This document shows, piece by piece, positions 52,588 to 62,710 of a stretch of DNA of 64,000 nucleotides. Position numbers and translations under genes: made by a program. Origin of the DNA: Apostichopus japonicus (Eukaryota; Echinodermata; Holothuroidea; Aspidochirotida; Stichopodidae); contig NC_092567.1 in NCBI RefSeq assembly GCF_037975245.1, positions 2,713,214-2,777,213 on the forward strand. The letters run 5' to 3'. Each line of letters opens with the position of its first letter. Positions within the stretch are counted from its first letter, which is position 1. The notes under the pieces are model-generated. The model saw only the letters and a list, made by a program, of their open reading frames with translations, had not been told where the DNA came from and searched no databases.

Positions 52588-54209
52588 TGCCAGAAGCTTT
52601 AAACATCATCACTTATCTCCAAGTATTGTTTATTCTCTTTTATTGTAATGGTTTGTAATGTGTGGAAACTTGCCATCAATATCATTCGTTTGTTATAAGT
52701 TTTCTTCCTGTCTACAGTACCATAGTTGGCCTATCTTTGTCAACATTTGTAGCAATTCTTCCAACCAGTCTCCCAAGAGGAATCTACAGTCCTACATACG
52801 GGTTTTTAAGTTTTCAATACTTAGTAACTACAAATGAGCTTTCAATTTGTGTGTACTTATCTGTCAAAGACCAGAACTATGCATTCAGTTAGTATTCATT
52901 GTTCAACCTTAGGGACAGGTGAGTCCATCAAGTTTCTCCTTTAGTCCTCTCTAATACTTTTTGTTTTACATTGTTCATAAACAATTTCTTAACACTTTTT
53001 ATTTTCACTCATAGCATGATAAATCAAAATCAGTTGTAAAATTTAAACTTCATAGACATGGTATTTCTATTCATGGAATCAAGGGTCATTTAACAAACTG
53101 AAACCGTGATGAAAAGTTCAAACTATGATTAAATCTTACTGAAATCAAAACTTGTTTGAAGTATATAATTTTCATGGTTCCATGTCAAAAGGGAACATAG
53201 GTCAACATCTGACAACCTTGTAGCACAAAAATTACATGTGATGCGAAATTCATGTATGGTTCATCATAGTATACGAAACCTACGTTGTATTTGATTGCGC
53301 TCAATGGGTTTTGAATAATAATGACTAAACATTTTCAGCAGTTCAAAAGATTTCCCTATTCAACTCCTGCTGGAATATTTTAAGAAAAGATGACTAAAGG
53401 CGGTAGTACAACATTATTTTCCTTAAAAGTTTTAAAAGTAATTAATTACTTGTAGTTTTATGCTTACTTTAAGCTTCAAATCTTTCACTATGTGTGCTTT
53501 CCATGTTTTTTGTAGTAATTTTAGCTGTATTATTTTAGTAGTAATAGCTGTACTTAAGTATGTTAAACCCTTGCCATAATATTTTTTTAAGGTTTACATG
53601 TTTACTTATTAATATGATACCAACACTAGTAGAAGTATTACCTTCTTTATATCCGTCCATTATGCCTCTCATTCTTTGTATGCATTTGCCTGATTATAAA
53701 TCTATATATATATTTACACCACTTGCCATCAAACATTCTCTAACGTTTACATTCATGTTTTACTGTTTGTTTATTGAAGATTTATTAAAGATGTTTTATA
53801 AACAGATAGTTACACCCTCAAGTTTTTGTACTTGTTTATTTTTGTACACTTTTTACTTGTTGGCGTTTCAGTTTGTTGTTCCGAATATGTACTATGCCAC
53901 ATGACAATGCTTTTGTTATACAATATCCAGGAAGATGACAGTTCTTAATGCCTGATGCATTCATAAGGAGAACATCTGAGACAGCTGATTAGGTCGAGGG
54001 TCTGTATCTAACAAGGATTCTTAGTACTTAATTTACCAAAACTGTGTTAAGTCTATAGGATGTTTTTTGTCCTGGGCCTAGGTTATTTAAGTTATTTGAT
54101 AAAGAGGTGGGTTTACAATCTGACAATGATGTCTCATGAAATAATGAATCAAATCCTGGTTATGCTATGGATAAAGAACCAGGTAATTTGTTAAACCTCT
54201 GACATTTTT
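52588..54209. other. Non-coding 3' part of the CACTA element
   Basis: AT-rich sequence after the SAM gene stop. The 114-codon open frame at 53560-53904 is hydrophobic and unsupported. ATTAAA words (for example near 53127 and 53787) could serve as polyadenylation signals, but none is decisive. Confidence 0.5.
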
Positions 54210-54329
54210 CCTGGTTACAAACTGACCATTGTCCCTGGTCACTAACTGACCATTATTCCTGGTCACAAACTGACCATTAATCCTGGTCACAAACTGACCA
54301 TTAATCCTGGTCACAAATTAACCAGGATC
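54210..54329. repeat. Five 24-bp subterminal direct repeats
   Basis: Units begin at 54210, 54234, 54258, 54282 and 54306 and follow CCTGGTCACAAACTGACCAT plus four bases. The last unit is altered and runs into inverted ACCAGG motifs at 54331, 54348 and 54371. Such clustered repeats near the ends of CACTA elements are typically binding sites for an element-encoded protein. The left end has only scattered CCTGGT words, so the two ends are asymmetric. Confidence 0.85.
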
Positions 54330-54461
54330 TTGGTGAAGCTTATTTGACCAGGATTTCCTAGTCAAGTTGACCAGGATTGTGTAGGTGGCATACTGACCCG
54401 GAGCCTGGTAAAATTTTGACCCCATCCTGGTGTATTTTAACCAGGGCTTTTTTAGAGTGTA

Positions 54462-56248
54462 CCATGGTATCCGTACAAGATAACAACAAAGCGGGTTAGT
54501 AGAGCTACACATATATACTGCAGAGTTTCTGTCTGTTTTCTAATATATTCCCATTTTACACAAATACAATTATCCACCCCCCAAGAAAAAAGGGGAAAAA
54601 AGAGGGGAAAAAAAAGAAGAGTATTAGATCGGAACCCTTGAAATTTCATCAATAAAAATAGCTCCTCTTCCCTTCATATATACAAACAAATGGCCATGAC
54701 AAGCATTACCATTCAGAAGAATATATCAGAGTTTATTAGTTTCAAATAAAAACCAGACCCGTCCTTTCATTATATCTATATAGGCCTACTTGGACCCACA
54801 GACTTATGTCAGTGTCGTATACACTAATCTGGATAATAATTTAAGCAAGTGATCCTTCAAATCCCCTGAAGCTTTCTAAGCAACATAGTTAATTTATTAT
54901 CAAGATTTAATACAATGGAAGAATACTTTATTGGATATATCTAGGTTCTGTATTTTGTGTTGTGTTTGCTATAATCTGCTGGCAACAAACTTGACCGTAA
55001 AAGGAAAGATAAGGACTTTGAAAACATAATGTTACTTTATTTCACAAAAATCACACCAGGAACGATGAGAGTAGGCAGAGATATTAAAGGTTTGGAAACA
55101 AACAAATAAAAAATGACAATAATTTTGTGGGACAAACTATTGTCTGAATCTAATTAAACGATAAATACCTCACTAGTATAAGTAGCAGTCATGCGACTCA
55201 AACAACATATTTAGATCTCTTAATTAGTTGCAGGGATATCCAGTTATGTGTGAATATTATATGGATTGGTCAACGTTATAACCTATTACGTAGCATGCAG
55301 CTTTATTTCATTTTATTAAAACCTTTACGCATTGACTAAATTCTCAACATTATTTGAGTTAAACACCAAGACAGTATAGAAATCAACTTGAAATATGTTT
55401 TTACAGTCAAATTTTCCATATATATGTTGCTATTAATAACTACCAAATTTTCACCATCATCCTGTGCATTTGAGCAATTCGCAAAGTACCATATAAATGG
55501 TTAAATTTAATTTGATTAGTAATTACTTGAATCAAGACCAACAATTTTAAGTAATATATGTTAGTGTTTTAATGATGTATGGAAGACCCACGTCTCCTGC
55601 ACCATCAGAAACAGCTAAAAACCTAAACATGACCAGTTAAAACCAGGGAGCTGCTACAGTAAGATACATGGTCAGTTAAACGGACTGCTACGACTGTTGT
55701 TATGTGTTATGATGAATAATTATACAGAAATTACAAGAACAGACATGTTCAATATGATTTTTAACATTCTATGGTTTCATCTCAGAATAAACGTGAGGTT
55801 TATTGGATGCAAATTCACAACCTCGAACATTAATAAAACGGCATGTGTCAAAAACGATTGTACAATATGTAGCAAACCTGTCCAAATGTCAATCTGTTCC
55901 TGTATTATTTGACGCCCTCAATACTCCACCTTATGCTAGACACTGATGATAAGCTCCGGGTGTTGCAATATAATATCTTTAACAATTTAAGATAATTATC
56001 AAGATACATAAACAATTAGCCGACGACAAATTATAAATATTAAAAGAGATTATCAGTAACCGAGTGGAACAACTCCACTCTAACCCCCCACAAACCCCTC
56101 ACAACCCCCACACAACCCCCCCCCCCCCCCCATTCGAATCCTGATATCTTCTAAACCGTCGAATGTATTTATATCTGTGTCTGTTACAAACACGCGGGAA
56201 ATAATACGAATATATCTTATATTCATATAAGTGATTACATATGTGTCG
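54462..56248. repeat. Degenerate tandem repeat unit B
   Basis: Continues unit A directly after the transposon (CATGGTATCCGTACAAG...) and returns at about 56247 to the sequence that precedes the insertion in unit A (GAAATAATACGAATAT...CGGTTATCATG). It contains a G/C-poor body and a C-run near 56120. Local identity to units A and C looks like 75-85% by eye. Confidence 0.75.
56244..56245. other. Unoccupied CACTA insertion site in the paralogous repeat
   Basis: Here GGTTATCATGTTATCCGTAC corresponds to AGTTA...TACCATGGTATCCGTAC, the two flanks of the CACTA element once one TA is removed. It therefore marks the pre-insertion sequence and confirms both boundaries and the TA duplication. Confidence 0.8.
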
Positions 56249-56630
56249 GTTATCATGTTATCCGTACAACAGAACAACGAAACGGGTTAGTAGAGCTACA
56301 CATTATACTACAGAGTTTAATATGTTTTTAATTTATTCCCATTTTACACGAATTTAATAATACCCCCGCCCCCAGCCCCCCTCCCCCAAAAAATTATTAG
56401 ATCGGAGTCTTTGAAATATCAGTAATTTAAATAGCTTTTCCTCCTTTCATATACACAAATGACCAGGATCATAGCAAGCATTACCATTCAGAATAATATA
56501 TACCAGAGTTTATTAGTTTCAATGTCACTAATAAACACTCTTATGGATAAATAATACTTTAAGCAATTGATAATTCAAATACCCTAACACTTTTTAAGGA
56601 ACAAAGTTAATTTATTATCTTTTCAGTAAA
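56249..56630. repeat. Partial tandem repeat unit C
   Basis: Resembles the start of unit B: CCGTACAA, ACGGGTTAGTAGAGCTACACA, TATTCCCATTTTACAC, TTAGATCGGA, AAGCATTACCATTCAGAA and GTTAATTTATTATC. It fades out near 56630. Confidence 0.75.
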
Positions 56631-57073
56631 TATATAGTAGATAAATATTCATAAATATTCATTACTTTCTGATGAAGGCTTTTTTCTTCAATGTTAGCAA
56701 AATATTAATACAATCCTGATTAAATGAAAACTTAGCATGTGTGTCTTGTTTCTGTAAGCAAGTATTGTGCCTTTATATATATAGACTTGTGAGAGAATAT
56801 CTTGAATAATAAAACAAATTTATGGTTGGTTAATATGGGACACACGTTTGGGAACAGGAGCAGGAAGATATCTGTAAATTTATGTTGTTTTAAGTTCCTT
56901 TAAGTTTATCTAATTCTAATGCTACCATTTATTAACTGCATTTCACCGATTACGTTATCATAATATTAATTTTATATTTACTGGTACCGTAATACAGAGA
57001 GCAACTTAGCTCAAATAAGCTGACCAGAATGCATTATGAGCAATAGCTGTAAGAAAGGTGCATAATATCTTAC

Positions 57074-57169
57074 CTGCCATAGACCGGTCTGTAGATTCAG
57101 GCGACGAAAATCAGGATACTTATGGTTCCATACTGATGAATCAAATGAACGGAATTGATTAAAACACAT
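57074..57169 (-). other. Candidate 96-base minus-strand exon
   Basis: On the minus strand the segment follows ...TTACAATTGCAG and is followed by GTAAGAT. Only one frame is open through it, reading CFNQFRSFDSSVWNHKYPDF and then RRLNLQTGLWQ, in phase 0 at both sides. No family is recognised and no partner exon is certain. The nearest phase-compatible minus-strand candidates are 39336-39371 and 35478-35527, more than 17 kb away across the transposon. Confidence 0.3.
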
Positions 57170-57324
57170 CTGCAATTGTAATTCTTCTTTTTTTTTTTGG
57201 GGGGGGGGGTGGGTGGGTGGAATGAAGTAATACACATTATATTCAACTGATTTATGTTGGCTCTCGATGATAACTTCATATCAGCTGAGTAATCAATCTA
57301 GTTGATTCCTTAATTTTGATCTTA

Positions 57325-57530
57325 TTAGTTTACTATCATTATCATATCAGTAATATAGCTGATCAGTTAACAACCCTTCTATATTAGTAGGACTACCGAT
57401 CAGTTTACTATCATTATCATCTCGGTTTTATACCTGATCAGTTTACAACTATTATCCTCTTAGTAATAAAACCAATCAGGTTAGAATTGTTATCATCTCA
57501 TTAATATATCTGATCAATTATACAATTAGC
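57325..57530. repeat. Imperfect 38-bp tandem repeat, about five units
   Basis: The unit GATCAGTTTACTATCATTAT plus CATCTCGGTTTTATACCT recurs with variants (GATCAGTTTACAACTATTAT, AATCAGGTTAGAATTGTTAT). Units are about 36-38 bases apart and quite diverged. Confidence 0.75.
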
Positions 57531-58950
57531 CTAAATGAAAACATATTCTCCCATTCAAACAGAAACAAGTCTTGGACTAAATTGAGAAACCAAATCATGA
57601 TAGTCGAGTATTCGATGTTCAGATCAAGAATAATAATCCATGAGACGATGAACGGATCAGAGAACCCTCAACATCAGTGACGTCATCACAAATTACGAGA
57701 GTCATAATTAAACACTGTTTAAAAATAATTGTTAAAAGATGAAAAGGGGATTTGTTTAGTAGCAAATTTGAAGTTAAATTATGTATGTAAAAGAATAAAC
57801 AAAACATTTTCATAACCACGTAACCAGTCTCCGTGTAAGACGACTGCTGGATCTAAGGGCATTTCAGTTCGTTAAAGGGAGGTAACTTTGGTTTTACACT
57901 CAGGGTTTCTTTGTTTAATGTTCTTCAAACTGTACTAAGATAAATCATAGGTGTAGGAACACGGTGCAGGTGATAGCTGACACCTCGCTTTGCAAAGTGG
58001 AAAGGAATCAGGAGTGGGTAGGGTGGGGATGGGGGCAGTAATACATTATGAGAGTGTCAGAAAATGAAGTCCAAATATCGACGGTTTAGAATATTCTAAA
58101 TAATGCACACACTGACTTTGACTTCGACTACATCGTCTCTGAATCTCTCTCTAAGCTGTTATCACGGGATAATTTAGTAGCTATTATACACGCATCTGTC
58201 TAACATAGTCTAACATTTAATTGATCGGGTCAAACGTGTTGTTTACACTATCTACTTCTGTCCTTGAGATCGATCAATGATGACATCATCGGCAGTGGCG
58301 TCACTCCACCATTAACAATGGGAATCTCGATGTGTCCTTTAAACACAGAACAATGAAAGAGCGTACACTGTGTATGAGCCTGAGAAATTATGTTGAGGGA
58401 TAGAGATAGAGAGGTTTGTATGTATTTACATTACTATTAATTAATTGAAATAATGAATTTAAGTAGAATCTTAGTAGAGATGTGTTATTGTACAGAGAAA
58501 TAAAAAAACATTTGATTGCTCGTGATGTTTATAAAGCTACCCGGTTTCAAGATATTTAGCTTTATATAACAACGCATTAGTGACGTCATCAAATACCATG
58601 AAAACTGATAATTTAAATATTGATGATAGAAAAAGACTAAATGTATTTGTATTTACTTAATTGAGTTAAATTACGGAGCTAGAAGACTGGACAAATCATC
58701 TGTAACTAACTGCACGTCCCTAGTTTTACTGTTATGATTCAGTTACATTACTTGTGACGTTATGACAAATGCTCGTTTCCATTAAACTCAAGAAACACGT
58801 ATCTAGTTTGAATAACCACGATAATTCCTTTTTCATCAGAGACTACCATAGCCTGCAGCATAGTTGCATCCATGAGAATTTACATGATCCAAGCGAAGGA
58901 TGAAAAATTTCTCTTGAGCATTAGTTTTATTTAATGAGTAAAAACAGTCT
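57531..58950. other. Gene-free stretch
   Basis: No gene recognised. TGACGTCA palindromes lie at 57678 and 58581. Nothing else stands out. Confidence 0.4.
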
Positions 58951-58962
58951 AGGTCTGAGTCG

Positions 58963-59040
58963 GGTACCCGAATACCCGGGTACCCGACTTAACATTCGTG
59001 TACCCGAATCGAAAACACACAAAACGGGTACCCGTTTTCT
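58963..59040. repeat. Cluster of GGGTACCC palindromes
   Basis: CGGGTACCCG-type palindromes occur three times (at about 58969, 58987 and 59027), together with related TACCCGAATACCC and TGTACCCGAAT words. Similar GGGTACCC-rich ends occur in some hAT elements, but no opposite end or target duplication was found. Confidence 0.6.
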
Positions 59041-59491
59041 GAGAGGGGGTCGCGTAATTGCTACGGGATTGCTTTCATGATTTCATGTTTTGATTAATCA
59101 AAACACGCGAATACGGAAGATTAATTCAATGAAAAAACTTTCTTGTAAATGTAGATGGCTGTTTTAATTGCTTACTATTTCTAGCTTTAGCCATTCGTAA
59201 TGGTTCTTTTTCCTGTGTGGATAAAATCACTCAACACAGAAAACGAAAACATTATACCGGTAAACACTACTCAAAAGGGAAATCTTTAACCCATCGCAAC
59301 AGCAGCTGTGTACGTACAATACTATAATACCTCTTCAAAACATAGCACATACCTTCCAAACAATTGCCGATTTCCAGGTAATTAAAAGTTGTTAACAAGG
59401 CTAAGCTTTGTATGTGTGTGTGTAAGAAACCGATGTGATTTTTCCCATTGAATTAATGTGGTATATAGGCTAGCATGTGGTCCAAGATAGC

Positions 59492-59561
59492 AGAACTTTA
59501 TTTTAATAACCAAGGAGATTTATTTAAACTATTGATTTTCTTTAAGCTATATTTTGCAATT
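59492..59561. repeat. 70-bp direct repeat, copy 1
   Basis: AGAACTTTATTTTAATAACC and the next 50 bases recur almost exactly at 60111-60181, with only a few differences. Confidence 0.85.
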
Positions 59562-59610
59562 TCCCAAGATCAGGCCCCGAAAAATCCCAAGAACACATAC
59601 TGTATGTATA

Positions 59611-59650
59611 TCTAGCAATATCTAGCGATATCTAGCAATATCTAGCGATA
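59611..59650. repeat. 10-bp tandem repeat, four units
   Basis: TCTAGCAATA and TCTAGCGATA alternate twice each, giving a perfect 20-bp higher-order unit. Confidence 0.9.
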
Positions 59651-60110
59651 TTTATAGGGATGAAAATCGCAAGATCTTCCATAAACCGAAGGCAGGTAGA
59701 GAATCGAAGCCTTCAGTGTGTAATGAACTTGAAACTGTGCGTCTTTCGAAATGAAAAGAATGTGGGGCATCGCACAATAAACATATAAAAGTTATTTATT
59801 TCAGTCTCATTTAAATTATTCAAAATTTTAAAGCACACAGCAGATATCACATCATATCAGTGAGCATGAACAGAAATGGCGTTCCAGGATGAACAGCCTC
59901 CAATTGTTTATGTTTGTAGTCATATGAGCCCAATTTCATTTGGGAGGGGGGGGGGGCTGTTACGACTTGCCCGAAAAATATAACCACATTTTTTTGCGTT
60001 CAACATGTTAATTTACATATCATATAGGCATCGGTTATTACATCGCATGCCAATTACATGCAATCATTTGCCGTGTTATTACCGAAATGGCGAATTTGTA
60101 GGGCAAGCTA

Positions 60111-60181
60111 AGAACTTTATTTTAATAACCAAGGAGATTTATTTAAACTATTGACTTTCTTTTAGCTACATTATTGCAATT
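60111..60181. repeat. 70-bp direct repeat, copy 2
   Basis: Second copy of 59492-59561 in the same orientation, 620 bases downstream. The sequence between them includes a G-run (about 59945) and no gene. Confidence 0.85.
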
Positions 60182-60339
60182 TATTTTTCTTTCAGGAGAT
60201 GCGATGAGGTCGAACATGATGTGTGATTGGTGACAATCTTCAAATAGGTTATGGATGAAAACAAAAACTATTGGGAAATACTTGGTACTCAAGCAAAAGT
60301 GTACATCTGGTTGGTCATTTTCAAGCCCGTGAAATGCCG

Positions 60340-60474
60340 TTTCCGGTGATCTGGGGGGGGGGGGGTATCAAAACCAGAAATGTTCTTGTACGCTGCGCTC
60401 CAACCGAAAGTGGCGCTCCGCTTGCCATGGATAGTAAGTCGCGCCCCCGGGTTAGAAAATCCTGGATACGCGCC
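60340..60474. repeat. Solo hAT-like element end
   Basis: After a G13 run the sequence ends AAAATCCTGGATACGCGCCTG, whose complement starts CAGGCGCG and continues CCAGGATTTT, a common hAT-type terminus. No matching left end or 8-bp duplication of ATTACAAC was found nearby. Confidence 0.4.
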
Positions 60475-62334
60475 TGATTACAACGTCTACAATTTTTTTA
60501 GACGTCTGTAGACAAGATGGTGAACCATACAGTTGAAAACATTCAATAAAAAATAATAATGATCTTTTCTTGTATTTACGCGTTGACCGCAGGGACGTCG
60601 CTAAAGAGAAGGGGGTGGGGATGTCTCACCACCCAAGCTTAGTAAAAATGACGATAGTTGGAAATTTGGAGTACGACTGTCGGAATTTCCGACTGTCGCA
60701 CTCTAATTCACTTAGGCCTATTCATATATTCCTGTGATTGTGAATGACCTAAAATTTGAAAAAGTTAGGTCAAAATTGACCTTTAATCAGTCATATTTAC
60801 CACGTCTTCCTGGCCACTTTGAAAAAAAAAAAAATTTAGCCAGTAGCCTATTACCAGCCTACAGTTGGTCACTGCGTAATAAAATACATATAGCCTAAAT
60901 AACCGCACTCGATGAAGAGTCACGAACCGTATGCACAACGACGACGACAACGTGCGTTCGCATCCTTTCTATGATTCGTCATAAGTTGTTGCACGAAAAG
61001 CATGTTTTGAAGCTAAGCTAGCAATCGTACGTGATACGCGTTTCCTATAAATAATTATTACACTGCTAAATACGAGAGTTTATATTCTCAATCAGTTATG
61101 TTCGTTAAATGTATTAAAGTCCAGACATTGGACAATAAACAAGAATCATCCTACTGGAAAATTGTAAAAGAGCACTATGTTTGTCTTTCTGAAAGAATAC
61201 TTCAAAACGGAAACAAAATCTGCTGATAATATAATATCACATGATCATGATGAAACTGACAAAACATTGCTCCAAATCGCATCTAAGGACCTTCAAATGT
61301 TCAAAACAGAACACCCCCTCCCATTAGACCCCTCCCCCATATCAATCGCAAAATGTGCATCCCCTTTTAAATTCCTGGCTACGTCGCTGGTATATATACA
61401 TTATCTATATTGTATAAAATTACAATAACCAATGCTAGTCAGTACTAGTTACCGTTAGAGTACGTTACTTGGTACGTCTCACCGAACTCTTGAATCTTTG
61501 CCAAAATTGGTTCGTATGGTATATTTCAGACAATTACATCTTATACAGTTGTATAGATAGGTGTAAAACTATTTTGGCCAAATTTAGACTGGAATATATT
61601 TTATAGAAATAGATCAGTTGTTATTTTTGTTCGCGGAATCGGGTCCATTAAACAATATATAGCTTGAGAGTAGACAAGTATCTTCCTCAGAAATAATGAC
61701 CATAAAAAAGGTATGAGGTTTACATCAAATAACTAAGGTTTGAGCAGTGAATAAAGTGTTCGGGGATTGGCCTAAAACTCTTTGATGATTTCCTTCATTT
61801 TTTGTTGTAAAAATTATATTCTTTAAAGTACCGGCTTTTCCAAACTCCATTGGGCCCTAGGCTAGGTTTAACTAGTTACAACTGATTATCTCAATTGTAC
61901 AGTGGCCGAGAAATCCATGATGTTGAAAAACCTCTCGATTAATTTGGTATGTAACATGTGGGCGTTACTTAGTATCTTCCTTAACTGCATCCTACCCGCC
62001 CTAGGGATATTTCCCGGCTACGTTTCGCATTGGCAGAGTCAGACTGACTAAAATTGAATACTAGCGCCCTTTATAGCTATTTTATATGCATATGGCTGCC
62101 ACGAAAACACTACTAGTTTTAGTCACGGTTGTAGTTGTTTTATCTGCGAACTTTGTGTATTCATCTTAGAGCAGAGTTAACTATCAGGTTATTACTAGTT
62201 AATACGGGTTGGCGTATATCGCCACCGAATAGGTGCATATCGAATTGATATAAAGGCCTAGATGAGAACTGCAACCACTGAAAACTGTATGTTCTTACAG
62301 TATGTTTGTATACTTATTTTTAAGAACTCCTATC

Positions 62335-62377
62335 ATCTGCCTATCATCTTGGTCCTTGACGAAGATGATAGGCAGAT
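62335..62377. repeat. Perfect 16-bp hairpin
   Basis: ATCTGCCTATCATCTT (62335-62350) and its exact complement AAGATGATAGGCAGAT (62362-62377) are separated by 11 bases. It lies inside the 2.5-kb hAT-like element. Confidence 0.9.
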
Positions 62378-62543
62378 TGTTCATGTGAGTGATAAATAGC
62401 CCCGCCCTCCCCCCCCCCCCCCAAAAATATATATATATATTAAGCGCGCTAGGAAAAACCCCGGTGTTTTTGGTAATTCACTATGTCGTCGAATATAATT
62501 TGTTGAAGAAAAAAACCTTTTTTCCCCTTTGTTACATTAATAA

Positions 62544-62710
62544 GGGGTTAATCAACGGTCTAGCGTGCGTTATACTCACAGGATTAATGCACGATCGGGG
62601 ATAATGCAAGCAATGCACGAGGGCGGAGCCCGAGTGCATCCAGCGATAGCATTAACACCCGGAGTGCTTTAATCATGTGAGTAACGCACGCTAGACCGTT
62701 GATTAACCCC
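62544..62710. repeat. Fold-back element with arms of about 48 bases
   Basis: Arm 62544-62591 (GGGGTTAATCAACGGTCTAG, then CGTGCGTTATACTCACAGGATTAA) is the near-perfect complement of 62663-62710. The spacer of about 70 bases is GC-rich (GGGCGGAGCCCGAGTGC). A third copy of GTGCGTTACTCACAGGATTAA is at 62817-62837. It looks like a palindromic MITE nested in the hAT-like element, but no clear target duplication borders it. Confidence 0.85.

Larger units (their letters stand above)
43675..54459 (+). mobile_element. Complete CACTA/EnSpm-class DNA transposon (10,785 bp)
   Basis: The left terminus CACTCTAAAAACGTCCTGGT and the complement of the right terminus, CACTCTAAAAAAGCCCTGGT, match at 18 of 20 positions. 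A TA duplication flanks them. CCTGGT motifs crowd both subterminal regions, and five 24-bp direct repeats lie near the right end. Inside are an intact tnp2-like transposase (45300-47786) and an intact 10-exon SAM-domain gene (43903-52587) on the same strand. CACT-tips, 2-3-bp duplications, subterminal repeats and a tnp2-type enzyme together define the CMC/EnSpm group. The neighbouring tandem repeat at about 56.25 kb preserves the unoccupied site. Intact genes and nearly matching ends suggest a fairly recent and possibly still competent copy. Confidence 0.92.

Noticed and set aside
53560-53904. 114-codon hydrophobic frame as a third transposon gene
   Set aside because: It lies after the SAM-gene stop in AT-rich sequence, with no motif or splice support, and is most likely untranslated 3' sequence.
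43672-54462. A 3-bp target duplication for the CACTA element
   Set aside because: The flanking triplets are TTA and TAC, which do not match. Only TA is shared, and the paralogous empty site contains one TA.
60590-61389. A shorter hAT-like element ending at 61389
   Set aside because: The internal end CCTGGCTACGTCGCTG is followed by GTATATAT, which does not match the left flank GTTGACCG. The end at 63104 has the exact 8-bp duplication.
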